Part shown: positions 32,808 to 44,181 of the stretch, piece after piece
Layout of the letters: every line of letters starts with the position of its first letter
Numbering within the stretch: the first letter of the stretch is position 1
Assembly: GCA_902702965.1 (NCBI GenBank)
Contig: CACRXP010000396.1
Coordinates: forward strand, 487,060-551,059
Length of the DNA stretch: 64,000 bases
Source of the DNA: Spirometra erinaceieuropaei
Lineage: Eukaryota > Platyhelminthes > Cestoda > Diphyllobothriidea > Diphyllobothriidae
Direction: 5' to 3'
Notes under the pieces: generated by a model
Databases searched by the model: none
Seen by the model: the letters and a program-made list of their open reading frames with translations, nothing else
Told to the model about the DNA's origin: nothing
Program-made: the position numbers and the translations under genes

Positions 32808-33260
32808 ACGGGCCATGCGTTGGACCAACACCGGGGCTAGATCGGAATCCAACCGGCCTCGTCGGGAATGCGCAGCCACAATAAATGTCCACATTGGGAC
32901 GTGGTGGTATAGACCTACTTGCCAGCTCACGTCGCGCCAAGTGGGACCCGTGTCGTTTCTTCATTTTCGATGCTGCTGAAAATTTTGGTCACGTTCTTTT
33001 GTGGATCAGTAAGCGTGGTGGTACGCCTAGGTGCGGGTTTATGTCATGCCAGCCACCTGCGGTCGTTACCGCCTCCGGTCTTCTTGGCTTCGTTTTGACG
33101 CCGTGCCAGGTGGGGAGTTAGGAAGAGAAATGGCAATAAATGCTGCGTAAGTCTGCTGTCATTATAAACTAATTCAGGGGCAAATCAGCGTCCCTTCTAT
33201 CACCCTACTGTAGAGCACACGGCTGACCTCGTCAAAATCGACGATCTAACTGTCAGTATA
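32808..33260. repeat. GC-rich dispersed repeat, copy 4, more diverged
   Basis: GGGCCATGCGTTGGACCAAC, GGTGCGGGTTTATGTCATGC and CACACGGCTGACCTCGTC align with copies 1-3. Confidence 0.6.
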
Positions 33261-33616
33261 AATTCCCAAGTCAGTTTACTCAGCCATATTTGGCGATTTC
33301 AGACTCCATAGACGCTACAACGGACTTCGAGTTAATAAGTCAGTGTCAAACCAAAACCATCCTTTGTCACGTTCTCTGCTCATATAGACCCTTTTCGCCC
33401 GCCGTCGATCGGGAAGGCCTCGTCCTACTTCTGGAAATGTTGTAACAGTCGTTACTTCAAGTACTGTTCGCCGATTTGCGTGGATGTTGCGATCCAGAGA
33501 CCTTGCAACCTGTCATTCAGCATTGAGTAAACAGTAATCACAATTAGTTACCGCAAAACTGGACGTAGAAGTTAATTTCAGTGGGCTAAGATGATAGTAC
33601 CCTCTCTCCTTACCAG

Positions 33617-33772
33617 TAGTGGAGTAATTCACAGCCCCCTGCCGGCGGGGTTTTCCGAGATGAACAAGGTGCACGTGTTCAACCTCTTCATTGGGGCCTA
33701 TGACTGGATCTCCAGGAAGGGTGGGAATGGGCGCGTCGTGGGCACCATGATTAATTAATGGTCGAAATTCAA
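33617..33772 (+). CDS. Possible exon, unknown product
   Basis: Follows a strong acceptor (CCTCTCTCCTTACCAG). Encodes GVIHSPLPAGFSEMNKV, HVFNLFIGAYDWISRKGGNG and VVGTMIN to a stop at 33770-33772. Unusually free of repeats and GC-rich, but no family is recognised and no partner exon is found. Confidence 0.25.
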
Positions 33773-34386
33773 ACAGGAAGTCCGTAGAAAAAAATGGCCA
33801 TCTATGACGTCGTAGTCTTCGTCACATGCTCTTAAATTAGCCTCAAATTGGTGAGACCTGAGATTCTAGCCGACTCTGGTAAACTATTCATCCAGCGTCC
33901 CACCGGAGAAGACGTACAAATGTCGATCTAAAATTGTTTTCCTCCAAGGATTCAGGTAGTGCGACTTTGTCTTCTCAAATCAGCGCAGATTAATGTAGAA
34001 CTCGTCCACCTGTTTTTGACAAACTACCTTCAGTCGTGTTGACTTTAACAACTGATTGGCAGATCGAATTTCTACAATGGATAGCGGTTTCATTCCTAAC
34101 TGCACGATACTGACGAGAAAAGCTGTTATTTAAGGAGCACTAGTTGGAAACCTTACGAAATACATTATTTTACAGATATAATATGAAACGAAATCAAACA
34201 ACGTCATTGCAAAGTTTCTCTTTTTATCCAGAAATCCGGAGGAAAGTAAGTCTAAGCTGCCCATGAGGAGGCAGATTGTGACGGGACGGACTGACGATTT
34301 ACGGCGGAGGAACGTTGTCGTGCACTTACAGCATCTACAACTAAATAGAAATATGTATAAATACAAATATATATAGTTTGAAAAAA

Positions 34387-34545
34387 GGTGGGTTCTTTGG
34401 GACAAGAGGGTTTATTGCGTAAATTTTCGACGCTGGTTCCCCAGGTCGTCGTCAGATGCAAGCGGAAAGCAAATGTCTGACGACGACCTGGGGAACCAGC
34501 GTCGAAAATTTACGCAATAAACCCTCTTGTCCCAAAGAACCCACC
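34387..34545. repeat. Perfect hairpin: 70-bp arms, 19-base loop, hammerhead-like in each arm
   Basis: Arms 34387-34456 and 34476-34545 are exact reverse complements. The right arm reads CTGACGA, stem II (GACCTGG pairing with CCAGCGTC, one bulge), GAAAATTT and ACGC: a hammerhead core with a two-pair AATT stem III and partial stem I (TGT with ACG). AATAAACCCTCTTGTCCCAA parallels the tail of the other PLE ends. Likely a terminus pair of a second PLE subgroup. Confidence 0.7.
34476..34515 (+). ncRNA. Hammerhead-like motif of a second subgroup (mirrored at 34417-34456)
   Basis: Core C3-T-G-A-C-G-A9 and G12-A-A are present, predicted cleavage after T at 34511. Stem I is weak (three pairs), so activity is doubtful. 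Confidence 0.45.
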
Positions 34546-34594
34546 TCTTTTCAACTTATATCGCTTGGGATGCCTACCTTTCAAATATATATAA

Positions 34595-35560
34595 TATACG
34601 GGGAATGAACAACCTCATAAAATGTTGGCCGAAATTGCGAAGTAGGTTTTTGATTAGGAAAGATTACTTGGGTGGGGTTGAAATATTGGTTATCCTACGG
34701 ACTTTCCAGGATGCCGGTCCCTGATTGCACTTCTTTTCGACCTTCTGTAGGAACCGCATTCGGTACAAAATAACTACTTATACAGAATGAATCTTTCGCA
34801 CTGACCTTATAAATTCGAATGTGGTCTAGCGAAAATGTGCAAAAAGGGATGCTGGTTTTGCTCCTTTCGTATAAAATCACATCGTCTTTACATTTTATAC
34901 TCGAAGAAATAGTAGCTTTCGATTTTCGAAAGGTTTATAATTATGGGTTTTTATAAGCGTGCAATTTTCATTCGCTCATCATTGTACCTGAGTGTTTACC
35001 AATGTTCCTCATGGAACTTGCAACACAATTGGCATACATTGCGAAATTCCATGGACTCTATGCGGTATCTCCTTGAAGGCATAGAGAAACATATGATTTG
35101 TCTTGCGCGGGAAGCATGGGCCCTGTAGACCGAAATTACTAAATGCTACTGCAACGGCTGGTCAGGCTCGAAATTGTTCGGGAATCGGAAAACCTTTTCA
35201 AAACCTAAATATACCCTGTCTTTAGGTATTAAATGTGAAAACAAAACGTGAATTTCTACCAAACAGTTAAAAGAAAGCATATTTATGTGCACATTGCCTA
35301 TAAGATATTTTTGAATTTATAAGATCATTGAAAATCACTACTAACAATGCATGTTACCTAAGTAGTCATTTTTATCGTGTGGTTTGCGCAGAAGGTCGAA
35401 AGGAAGTTCACTCAAAAGCCGGTGTCCTGGAGAGTCCGAGATTTACTAGAAATATGCCGCAGGATAATCAGCATTACAATCTCACTTAAGTAATCTTTCC
35501 TGATCGAAAGCCTATTTCATAAATTCGGCAAACATTTCATGAGATCGGCCACAATGTATA
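34595..35560. mobile_element. Palindromic MITE
   Basis: Left arm from 34614 (CTCATAAAATGTTGGCCG) and right arm ending at about 35546 (AACATTTCATGAGATCGG). Arm blocks GAAAGATTACTTGGGTGGGG and CTCACTTAAGTAATCTTTCC are mutual reverse complements with few changes. Confidence 0.75.
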
Positions 35561-36059
35561 TAAATATATACAGGATAAATATAAGGAAGTATAATGGAAG
35601 GCTTCAGACGTTTCTGGTATTTTTTATTAAGAAACACTCAAGGCAGTGAAAACTAAGATGAAAAACAAATTACCTAAATTCATATTATCACATCCGCCCA
35701 TGTTCTGCCATAAGAATTTTTTGGTTATGTCGGGCATGACGCTTCATGTGGGAGCATCCGGACGTGAGTTTTTGTGGCAATGGCTAGTGAGCAGTGTTGG
35801 TTGTTATAGTCTTTATTTGGTGTGACCCACTTCTGGTTAAATTCCACCTAGTGTACATAGTTTAATTAGCTGTAAATAATGGACGCTGGCGCCTAAACAT
35901 CCACATGTGTCCTCAACAGCACCATGTGTCCGTACTTTCGAATTTACCTTCCCTAGCCTTCGGACCTTAGCTGGAGGTTGCGATCTAACCCTAGGCCTGA
36001 AATATAAACTTACTGACTACATGCCGAGTGGTCACTGAAACCGCTCGAGTCTTTCACAG

Positions 36060-36145
36060 CACTGTCGAAGCATCCATGCTCACCCACGCACTTATAACGG
36101 CCGCCTTAAGGTATGCAGATGATACAGACCAGGTGGTATAGAATC
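36060..36145 (+). mobile_element. Possible LINE reverse transcriptase YADD fragment
   Basis: The reading LTHALITAALRYADDTDQVV then stop has the LINE RT catalytic box YADD in a fitting context. Only about 28 codons are open and no other RT motif is seen. Confidence 0.35.
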
Positions 36146-36337
36146 CTGCGATTTGGGGGTAGCATTTAAAATCGGCAGTTCTTGACATAGATCACAAAGG
36201 GTCTGGCAGCAAACACAGCCTCCCTGCCTTCATGGCAAATAATTGCATAAAGACCGCCTGCAATAAATATACTTAATCCTTCATCATCAGCCGATGCGCT
36301 ACCAAAGGCGAGGGAGTCACGAACGCTGTCATCAGAT

Positions 36338-37223
36338 CTCGTGGAGCGTTAGCTGAAATCCTGAAATTTGTTTTTCATCTGCAAAGATTAATTAAGGGGG
36401 GGGGGAGGCTGCGAGGATAATCGCTGTGTAGTACAATACCAAAACATCCCAGTCGCGTCACGATGTCAGCTTTCGAAAAAGCTAATTATCGACCGCTGGC
36501 ATCAGTTAAATTCCGCAAAATGGATTTTGTCGGTTACTTTTTGATACCTTTATAAGATGAAATTTATTTTTAAAAAACATGGGCGAAAATATTCTTTCTC
36601 CTAATCATTTGGTTACACATTTTGGTTTTTTTAAATTTTACACATGAAGAAAGAGTATTTTTCAGTTTTGAAACGTTTCCAATCATGAGATTTTTCAAGA
36701 CTGTGAAATATCCAACCGTGCGGCATCGCACCGACACATCCGTTAATGCTGCTTATAATGCGGACAACCTGGTCAACATTCATTACAACATTTTGTGAGT
36801 CATGCATGTCCTCTTTATAATGGCATATAGAAATGTACGATTTCCCTTGCACGAAAAGCATACAGCTTGCAGTTTGGAAACCCCAAACGCAGCTGTAATG
36901 AAAGGTCGGATCCAAAATCAGTTGGCCAGTGGGAAAGTTTTTGAAATCGAAGAATACCTTTTCCTCGAGCATAAAATGTACAGAAGACGTAATTTCCCAC
37001 CAATTGAGTGAAAGAAAGAATATTTTCGTGTATGCCCTCTACAGAATATATTAAAATATAGCTCATGCCAGCGGTCGATAAAAAGCTCGTTTGAAGGCCG
37101 GCATCCTGACGAAGACGGAATTTTTTTAAGATAATGCGATCTGGCAACCCTGATTAAATGACCTCGAACGTCAAACGCTTTTCAAAATTTCGGTTGACAT
37201 TTCTCGAGATTGCCTGTCTACGG
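36338..37223. mobile_element. Palindromic MITE
   Basis: Left arm from about 36338 (CTCGTGGAGCGTTAGCTG, AATCCTGAAATTTG), right arm to CATTTCTCGAGATTGCCTGT. The inner segment contains a 113-codon frame on the minus strand that is not conserved in other copies. Confidence 0.65.
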
Positions 37224-38580
37224 TGTGATGCGCTTGCCATCATAACCAAACGCCGCCTTCTAACTGAGCTTTATCTGACCTGAATGGAGACCAGACGGAA
37301 GCCTACATGTATATTGATGACGCAGAGGAGATTTATCTTCACCGTCCACGTGAAACTCTCTAAACCTGCCTCTTCTGGATCAGAAGAGCTCTCAGTGTAA
37401 ACTGAGTCACACTGACTGTCAGACCTGCGTAATTGCGTTCACAGATCTTGGATAAGAGAACATCCACTACTGTTTAATGCATTTGTCCTTCATATGCTTA
37501 AGGTAATAGGTGACTGACAGAACTCAGTTAATGGCAGATGGGATGGTTGCTCTTACAGTGCATGACGGCCTCTTTGTATGTCCTTCTGCGATACGCCGAC
37601 GTCTGCAGACATCAATGAGTCCTTCGCTTTATAGGAGAAAAGATTATGCTTGGGAGTCATACGAGAGTAGAGAAGGTTTGTTGTGAAGTGTACTTAAGTC
37701 AGATGCATAACATTTTCGGGTGGTCCACCTTGAATATGACAGACCTTGGTGCAAATAAATGCAAAAGCTGCGGCTTTTAAGTTCGGACTTATACTTTCTG
37801 CCATAAAAAATTGGAGATAAATAAAAACTCTAAAAAGCGAAATTCCGCTATTGATGGTTTTAAGACAAGGTCTGATAAAATTCTTTGGCTCAGTATGTCG
37901 ATAAATACGACGGAATGGAATGACAACGAGAGATAATTCCAGTTGATGCAATTACCTGAGTCGATGCTAAACATATTGTTTTTCAAGTACCTAATCTCCG
38001 CCTAGCGGTTAAAAGTCTGAAAACCGACCAGGAAATACTATACGTAGTATATTGTAGTAGTATACAGTATAAAATAGTATATAGTAATCATGTCGAATGG
38101 TGGACTCTGAGAAACCGGAGTGAGACTGCCGAACAATACTTCACCTGATTCCGCGAAACATACTACGAACGAGACAATATTTTTACCTTTCCAGACATTC
38201 AATATTCCGTCTTCCCCTGACTCCGACGACCAAATGAACCCAATCAGGGCCCTGTTTCTGTCGGACATGCAAGTCAGGTTTCTTAGACGGTGGATAGACC
38301 GCAGCCGAAACATTCACACGGATGAAAAATCCCATTTTGTCGGTCAAATTTAATTCCATGCCTGCTGAGACGACAGTTTAACTTTAAGCGAAAGCTCTTC
38401 AATTTTCCAAACATTTGTGGCTTTTAGGAAAGAATGACCTTCGCATGGTGTGTGTGCGCGAAACTGACAAGCTACTGAACTTGGTTAAGGATCATTACCG
38501 CAGATAAAAAAACTGCACAAATTGTATCCGAACGTTGCTGCTTTGACAGCTTTTAAATAATGCATATCGATTCAATTGTG
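37224..38580. other. No recognisable gene
   Basis: A TA-rich low-complexity stretch lies at 38036-38090. Frames at 38038-38353 on both strands overlap and have no known motif. Confidence 0.4.
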
Positions 38581-38585
38581 AAAAA

Positions 38586-38668
38586 CTCGGCGCCTCGGTG
38601 GGATTCAAAACCATGACAGCAAGGGGAAGGCTTTAGTATGGTTACCGCTCTAGCCACCTGAGGTACGA
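38586..38668 (-). tRNA. tRNA-like element, decayed copy
   Basis: Same order as at 27767 (CTCGGCGCCTCGGTGGGATT, AAGGGGAAGGCTTTAGTA), with box B damaged (CAAAACC). Downstream 38690-38770 also matches the flank of the 27.8-kb copy (CAAGTTACCCGCC, CCTACTGCAA), so the repeat is longer than the tRNA part. Confidence 0.5.
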
Positions 38669-39399
38669 GACCCTACCGGAAGACGTGAGTTTTATCACAC
38701 ATGAATCAAGTTACCCGCCTAACCTACTGCAAAGTCTGGGATACACCAAATCTGGTACAATAAATTGGCTTCTTCTTCTTCGAATAAATTGACTGTCTAA
38801 GTTGGATTTCCTCGGGGGTCGCGCGTTAATGCGTCAGGGTTGTCCGGACTACGAGCAGTATGTGAAACTGCATATTCGACAAGCCATTTTCACAGGGCAG
38901 ATCGTGCTGGGCACGATGTCTTTCTTGGGCATCCAGTAAAAAGCCCATTACGTGCTAGGTGGATCACGAATTGATTTCCTTGTACCACTGGAAGGTTTTG
39001 AGCGCTTTTGGTGTCTGGGCATCGTTTGACGTCCAGTTATGCTGAAGCCGACATCGGGCACAGAGGTGAACATGCGCTGATGAAACTTTGCCCGTCCGCC
39101 AACACAAAGCTCCACAACTCCACACCAGCACCACCGCCCTCTCGCTCTCTCCCATTGGCTCTACGGGCTACTTACACAATATCCCTTTGCATCAAATCCC
39201 CCCTTTCCATTCTGATACGCACACCGAGGAAATTACTGGCATTAGTTGGATCAAGGGAGACGGAATGAACCTCTGTGGGTATCCGCACAATGTCCGATGA
39301 TAGACGAATCACCGGAGAACAGCGTTACCACTAGCGTCTTCGACAGACTTCTTGATAGATCTCGAAGGAGACACGACCGCTGGGACAAGAGCTTTATTA

Positions 39400-39441
39400 G
39401 CCTGTCGTTTCGGATTCCTGCTCGAACCCATCATCAGAGAC
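39400..39441 (-). ncRNA. Hammerhead motif with mutated cleavage site
   Basis: Minus strand: GTCT, CTGATGA, stem II GGGTTC with GAATCC, GAAAC, then GAC in place of GTC, and AGGC. Loss of the T next to the cleavage site should inactivate it. Confidence 0.6.
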
Positions 39442-39569
39442 AAAAGCACATACGGGTGGTTGCTGCACAAGTGGCTGCGGTATTTATAGGATGCAGTAGC
39501 CATGCTACCGCATACCTATGAACATTCACGGCTCCCTTCTTCATCCGGGATCGTCGCACTTGGTGTGGT

Positions 39570-39611
39570 GTCTCTGATGATGGGTTCGAGCAGGAATCAG
39601 AAACGTCAGGC
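39570..39611 (+). ncRNA. Hammerhead motif, core intact
   Basis: GTCT, CTGATGA, TGGGTTC-GAGCAG-GAATCA (stem II with the outer pair lost), GAAACGTC, AGGC. Predicted cleavage after the C of GTC. Confidence 0.65.
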
Positions 39612-39690
39612 TAATAAAGCTCTTGTCCCAGCGATCGTGTCTCCTTCTTCAAGACTACTTCCTGGGACTCGTCTCTCCACTTCTCTTGGT

Positions 39691-40645
39691 AGACTGTTCG
39701 AAGGGGTAAGAGAAAGTAGAAGTTCGTCGTGTGCTTCGCTCGGGAGATGCCGCACTTTCTGACAAGACCAGTTCGTCAAGTGCCCTACTTTGTCATAGTA
39801 CTCGGAGCCTGTACTGGGGACCGGACTTAGTTAACCACTTCCGGTCGACGGCGACAGCCATATCTCCCTTATTGGGTCAGACTTACGTGACATTCCAAAT
39901 GAGGATGCAGCTAAGGGTGAACTGCTGGTCTTTTTGGCAGATCTGCGACCGGATTTGCGGTGGTGTGAACGTAAATATGCCCCATCCTGTACCAACACAA
40001 GGATAACCCACACCTATCACCAACAATAAATGTTTTTTCCAACCTTCATCACGGCTGATTGGCTGTCAGAGTTTCTCTAGAAGTCGCGTTTACGTAGTGT
40101 ACTTTAACAGCGTTGGATCCACTCCGGATGAACACAAGTGTACAGATGGCAGGTAAATCGACCATGGATGGGGTTTAACAACCAAGCCCGGACGAGCATG
40201 TGGATGGGCAGTCCATTTGGACGATAAACCTGACACCGATACATGCTTTTAACCAGACATAAGAAGGATTGAGTTGGGCAGCACTCCTGACAGAGTCCAA
40301 TATAGCTAGTTTGCCTTTTGTCAAATCGGTTGTAGGTACCACTTTCATGGTTTCTTGCATGTAAACGGTGTGTCAATATTGACCAGTTTGCATCAGCCGG
40401 AACCTCCTTTTGCCAACTCACATTGACTCAAACGCTGATGAGGAGGCGGAATGACGGAATAAGCAAACGCCAACGATGCTGCGGTCGCTCAGGCCAAGGT
40501 TGTTTTCTACAAGTTCAAAGGTATCATTCCGTGACGGCGCCAGTATAAAACGTTTTTTTACTGAGAGCTTGAATTTTCGCTTAATCTGCTGGCCGACAAT
40601 TTACGGTTGAAAACTACAACATCTTATGTTAGATTGTAGCCACTA
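39691..40645. other. No recognisable gene
   Basis: A 105-codon frame (minus, 40104-40421) has no known domain; other frames are shadows. Confidence 0.4.
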
Positions 40646-40647
40646 TT

Positions 40648-41427
40648 ATCTTCCTCCATGAATTACTCATGAAATTTCGGCCGAAATTTCGAAAGCCTTG
40701 TCCGATTTCATAAGATCAATTAAGTAGGGATGTAAAACTAATTATTATGTGGCATAATTCTATAATAATCCATTTACCTCAGAGTGCCAGCTTTCGAATG
40801 AACTTCTTCCCGACTATACTCTGCAAAAAGTACTACTTAAGTAGCGTGCAATTTTCCCATTTATGTTCGATGCCATTAAAAACTCAATCATATTTCATGA
40901 AAAACATGCATACAAATATTCATTCTTTTGCTCATTCGGTGTAAAATGGCGACTTCTTCCCGATTTGATACTCAAAGGAAGAGTATAATTCGGTTTCAAA
41001 AAAGTTTCTAATTATGTGGTTTTTAGTATCGTGAAATGGCCATTCATAAAACGTTATGTTTTCGCATATACTATTATGTCTTGTAAAGTTAACAATTTGA
41101 CTTAATTCCACTGCTAAATTTCATAAACCCCACATTATCTTCTCTTAGTACCGTAGAGAAATGTATGGTTTTCCATACGCAGAAAATATACGGCTTGCAG
41201 TTTTGAAACCCTGAATGCTAGTTATGTAGTAATTTTTTACAGAGTGTAGTTTTTGCATGCAGCCGGAAGGAGGTCCATTTGAAAGCCGGTATCCTGAGGT
41301 AACTGAAATATTATTGAATTATGTTGCAGGCTGACTAATTTTATAACCCTGCTTAATTAATCTTTTCGAAACAAAAACGTATTTCGGAATTTCGGTTGAT
41401 ATTTCATGAGTTAGCCCACCTACTATA
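40648..41427. mobile_element. Palindromic MITE
   Basis: Left: CTCATGAAATTTCGGCCGAA; right: TTCGGTTGATATTTCATGAG, then TTAGCCCACCTACTATA. A short member with a reduced inner part. Confidence 0.75.
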
Positions 41428-42052
41428 AGAACACGATCATGGAAACCGCGGCGACATCAGTGAGGCATGAACACATGAAAACAGCCAGGGATATGATTTT
41501 AATATGACCAACAGTATAATAAACTGAAATGGGGCGTCGCGACCGACTGCATTTACCCAAATGCGCAAAACGCAAGGTGCTTTGATGTCCTAGTTTCGAT
41601 TCCCACGAAGATGGCCGAGATTTTCACTGTTGGTTAATTAGCTTACTTGCCACTGCCATGGACGGGTGGAATGAACAGGGCGTCATGGGTGCGAACTCAC
41701 GTTGAGGTGATACTTCCACACCGGGGTCATTGTGTCATTTATTCAACCGTTTCGTGATAACATAGCGTGCGTTCCCAATGAACGCACAGATAGCCTCAGC
41801 GGTTACTTCTAAATCAACCCCTTCTGGCATGCAGGGTCTCTTCCATGGCGCGGCGAAACTTTGCTCTGTACAGTAATCAAATCCCAACCACCGTTCATGA
41901 CCTCAGGGCTAAATCAGACGACGGTGCATACACACGTGTCCCTTAACTAATCAATAATCAGGTTCAGAATAATCAAGTTCATTCATAAGACTCATAAGGG
42001 ACTCAGGGGCTGATAAGAAGAAGAAGCGATCGCTGGAACAAGGGCTTTATTC

Positions 42053-42094
42053 GCCGAACGTTTCGGATTCTCACATGGACCCATCATCAGAGAC
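42053..42094 (-). ncRNA. Hammerhead motif with altered cleavage site, PLE 3' side
   Basis: Minus strand: GTCT, CTGATGA, stem II GGGTCC/GAATCC (one mismatch), GAAACGTT, CGGC. The GTC to GTT change still fits the H rule at the cleavage base, but stem I is weakened. Confidence 0.55.
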
Positions 42095-43005
42095 AATGGC
42101 AGAAACGGGTGACTCCTTCATAGGAAGTTGCAGTATCTATAGGATACAGTCGCTATGCTGCCGGATACACATAGTAATTAACCGCGCCCCCCTTCATCAA
42201 GAACTATTGCCGCTGGTGCGTAACTTGCTTGATGGAAGGCGCGCAAGTTGTTAATTGCTGAACTCCATCACCCGTTGTGGATGTTGCTCGGCCATCTGGC
42301 TCACCGGCTTGCGTGCTCCCCGAGTGGTCCATTACTTTGGCCAGCCTATCCTCAGCACGGAGTATGGAGTGGGGATGTAGTTGCACTTGTTAATAGACCG
42401 AGGTCCCATGAATCATGACTCAAGAAATTCGGGGCTCACGCGATTATCCTTCCCTCGCGAGAATTTCGGTCTCAACGAACTTAAATGTGTGGCCGGGTCT
42501 CGTCGAATGGACCGCGACCTGAGAGTTGGCGTCACTTCTCCGCACCGCTTCTGCCTGTTCGGCAATTCGCGTCCAGAGCAGTCTCCCAGTTCCTCCTACG
42601 TATTTGCTTTGTCCGCAACTGCACCAGATCCGGTAAACGACTCCAGATGTTTCTTGCCTTGACAGTGAGTTTTTTTATCTCATCACCCTACGTCTTATGA
42701 TGGCTTTCGGTCTACGTGCAACTCCAAACTCAAATGGTGCGAGAGGACGACTAACGGCCTTTGAGACGTTCTTGATGTACGGGATCGCTCGTTATAATTT
42801 GGGCTCGGTACGATTTTGTCGCTCGTCTCGTTTTCGCATGCACCGATTGACGAAGTTACGCGGGTAATCATTTCTCTGAAAGCCCATCGAAGACATTGAA
42901 CTTCGGCATAGGTATAGGTATAAGCATATAGGTATGCGGTAGCATAGCGACTGTATCCTATAAATACTGCAACTTACTGTGCACGAATCATTCGTTTCTG
43001 CAGCT

Positions 43006-43047
43006 GTCTCTGATGATTGGTTCGAGTGTGAATCTGAAACGTCAGGC
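43006..43047 (+). ncRNA. Hammerhead motif, core intact, antisense to its PLE
   Basis: GTCT, CTGATGA, stem II GGTTC-GAGTGT-GAATC, GAAACGTC and AGGC. One of the best preserved cores in the window. Confidence 0.65.
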
Positions 43048-43073
43048 AAATAGAGCCCTTGTTCCATCGGTCG

Positions 43074-43082
43074 CTTCTTCTT

Positions 43083-43112
<30 letters not shown>
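43074..43112. repeat. (CTT)n microsatellite at the PLE end
   Basis: About 13 CTT units following the GGTCGCTTC block. The same place in the opposite end (42015-42024) has only a few GAA units, so this array expanded after insertion. Confidence 0.85.
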
Positions 43113-43113
<1 letters not shown>

Positions 43114-43189
43114 TCAGCCCCTGAGTCACTTATGAACCCAATGAATAATTTTGATTATTCTGAACTTGATTATTGATTAGTCAATGTAT

Positions 43190-43440
43190 CTCACTACACA
43201 GGGACAAGAGCATCGAAGAACGCGATTTCGCTGTCTGGCTCAAACTCTGCAGAGAACTTTAGCGAGTGATGTGTACTGTTAAACTTTTGGTGATAAACTC
43301 CATCATTCAGAAAGATCACCCAAGTACCGACCGCAGAAGTCAAGTTTATAAATAGTATTTTGCAGAAAAACTGAACATTCTGTGTGCCACTTGTCACAAA
43401 TTCCCTTAATGTTTCCACTGATATGCCTAACGGGTAGTTC
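43190..43440 (-). mobile_element. PLE reverse transcriptase fragment
   Basis: The minus strand reads TLREFVTSGTQNVQFFCK then WVIFLNDGVYHQKFN, THHSLKFSAEFEPDSEIAFF and DALV, parallel to group B RT (TLKELLLSCTLNVQFLF.., SIEFTLEIETASLLPFLDTLL). The catalytic box region is deleted. Confidence 0.6.
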
Positions 43441-44181
43441 GTATCGCGGATGACAGCACGAAGGCAGTTTATTGTTTTTGCTGCACGTGCTTGTCAAATT
43501 GACTTTTGAATTATAACATGAGGACCTTTGCAAAATTCAGTTGGTCTTCACGACTTGCCTACGGAAATTTGTCCTGCAGACTTCGGCAGCCAAACCCCTT
43601 TTGGGCGCGAGAGGCACGCCCATGTGTTTCCACTTCATCCATATTTGCTGTATTTCACCATCACTCGATTCATTCAGTGAGGAGGAGGAAGTTTGACAGG
43701 TGATTGATTTTTGTGACTAGGCGGAAATGACGTTGGAAGCATACTTTTTCTTAGTCTTCACGTCTCTCATGAATCGGCACACAGAGAGTCAAATCAGAGC
43801 TCACCCTTGAATAAGAACGGACAGACGTGTTTTTTTTGCTGGATGAACTTATGTTTTGGAGACTTAAGTGATGTCTGACTATTTTTTAGAGTGGGATGGC
43901 CTGCTGGCATAGGAGCTGTTCGTAAGTTAATGGGAGAGGGAGAGGATGATGGTTCAATAAGACGCTCCATCCTTTATAAGATTACGTCGGCAGGGCAATG
44001 CTTGCATTCTAAAAGCTCTGCGTCAATACAATGGGAACGAAATCTAGTACATACTCTCTTTTAAAGAGAGCGAAATATTTGCTTCAGGGATACAGAAACT
44101 GCCCGCAGCAAAGAAGCCTTACTTAATCGTGGTTATTCTGCACGCTTCATTCAGAAGTACAGCAATCATTTACGGCCAAAT

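Larger units (their letters stand above)
39345..39690. mobile_element. Inverted pair of PLE group A ends without coding sequence
   Basis: 39365-39441 and 39570-39660 are inverted copies: hammerhead, then CTAATAAAGCTCTTGTCCCA and a CGTGTCTCCTTC block. The 128 bases between match the 3' non-coding end of group A (TTTATAGGATGCAGTAGCCA, TGCTACCGCATACC). Confidence 0.8.
41941..43185 (-). mobile_element. PLE group A copy between long inverted repeats and hammerheads
   Basis: The minus strand encodes a thumb (NDYPRNFVNRCMRKRDERQN), a linker, and GIY-YIG: VVYRIWCSCGQ, KYVGGTGR, WTRIAEQA, ESxFMGPRSINK. Stops and a shift break it; the RT catalytic core is deleted. Inverted ends run from 41941-42070 and 43030-43185 and include a hammerhead on each side, a CTT-rich tract and a shared outer block (TCAGCCCCTGAGTC). 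Confidence 0.8.

Noticed and set aside
36631..37147. Frames of 110-113 codons on the minus strand
   Set aside because: They lie within a MITE and are not kept open in other copies.
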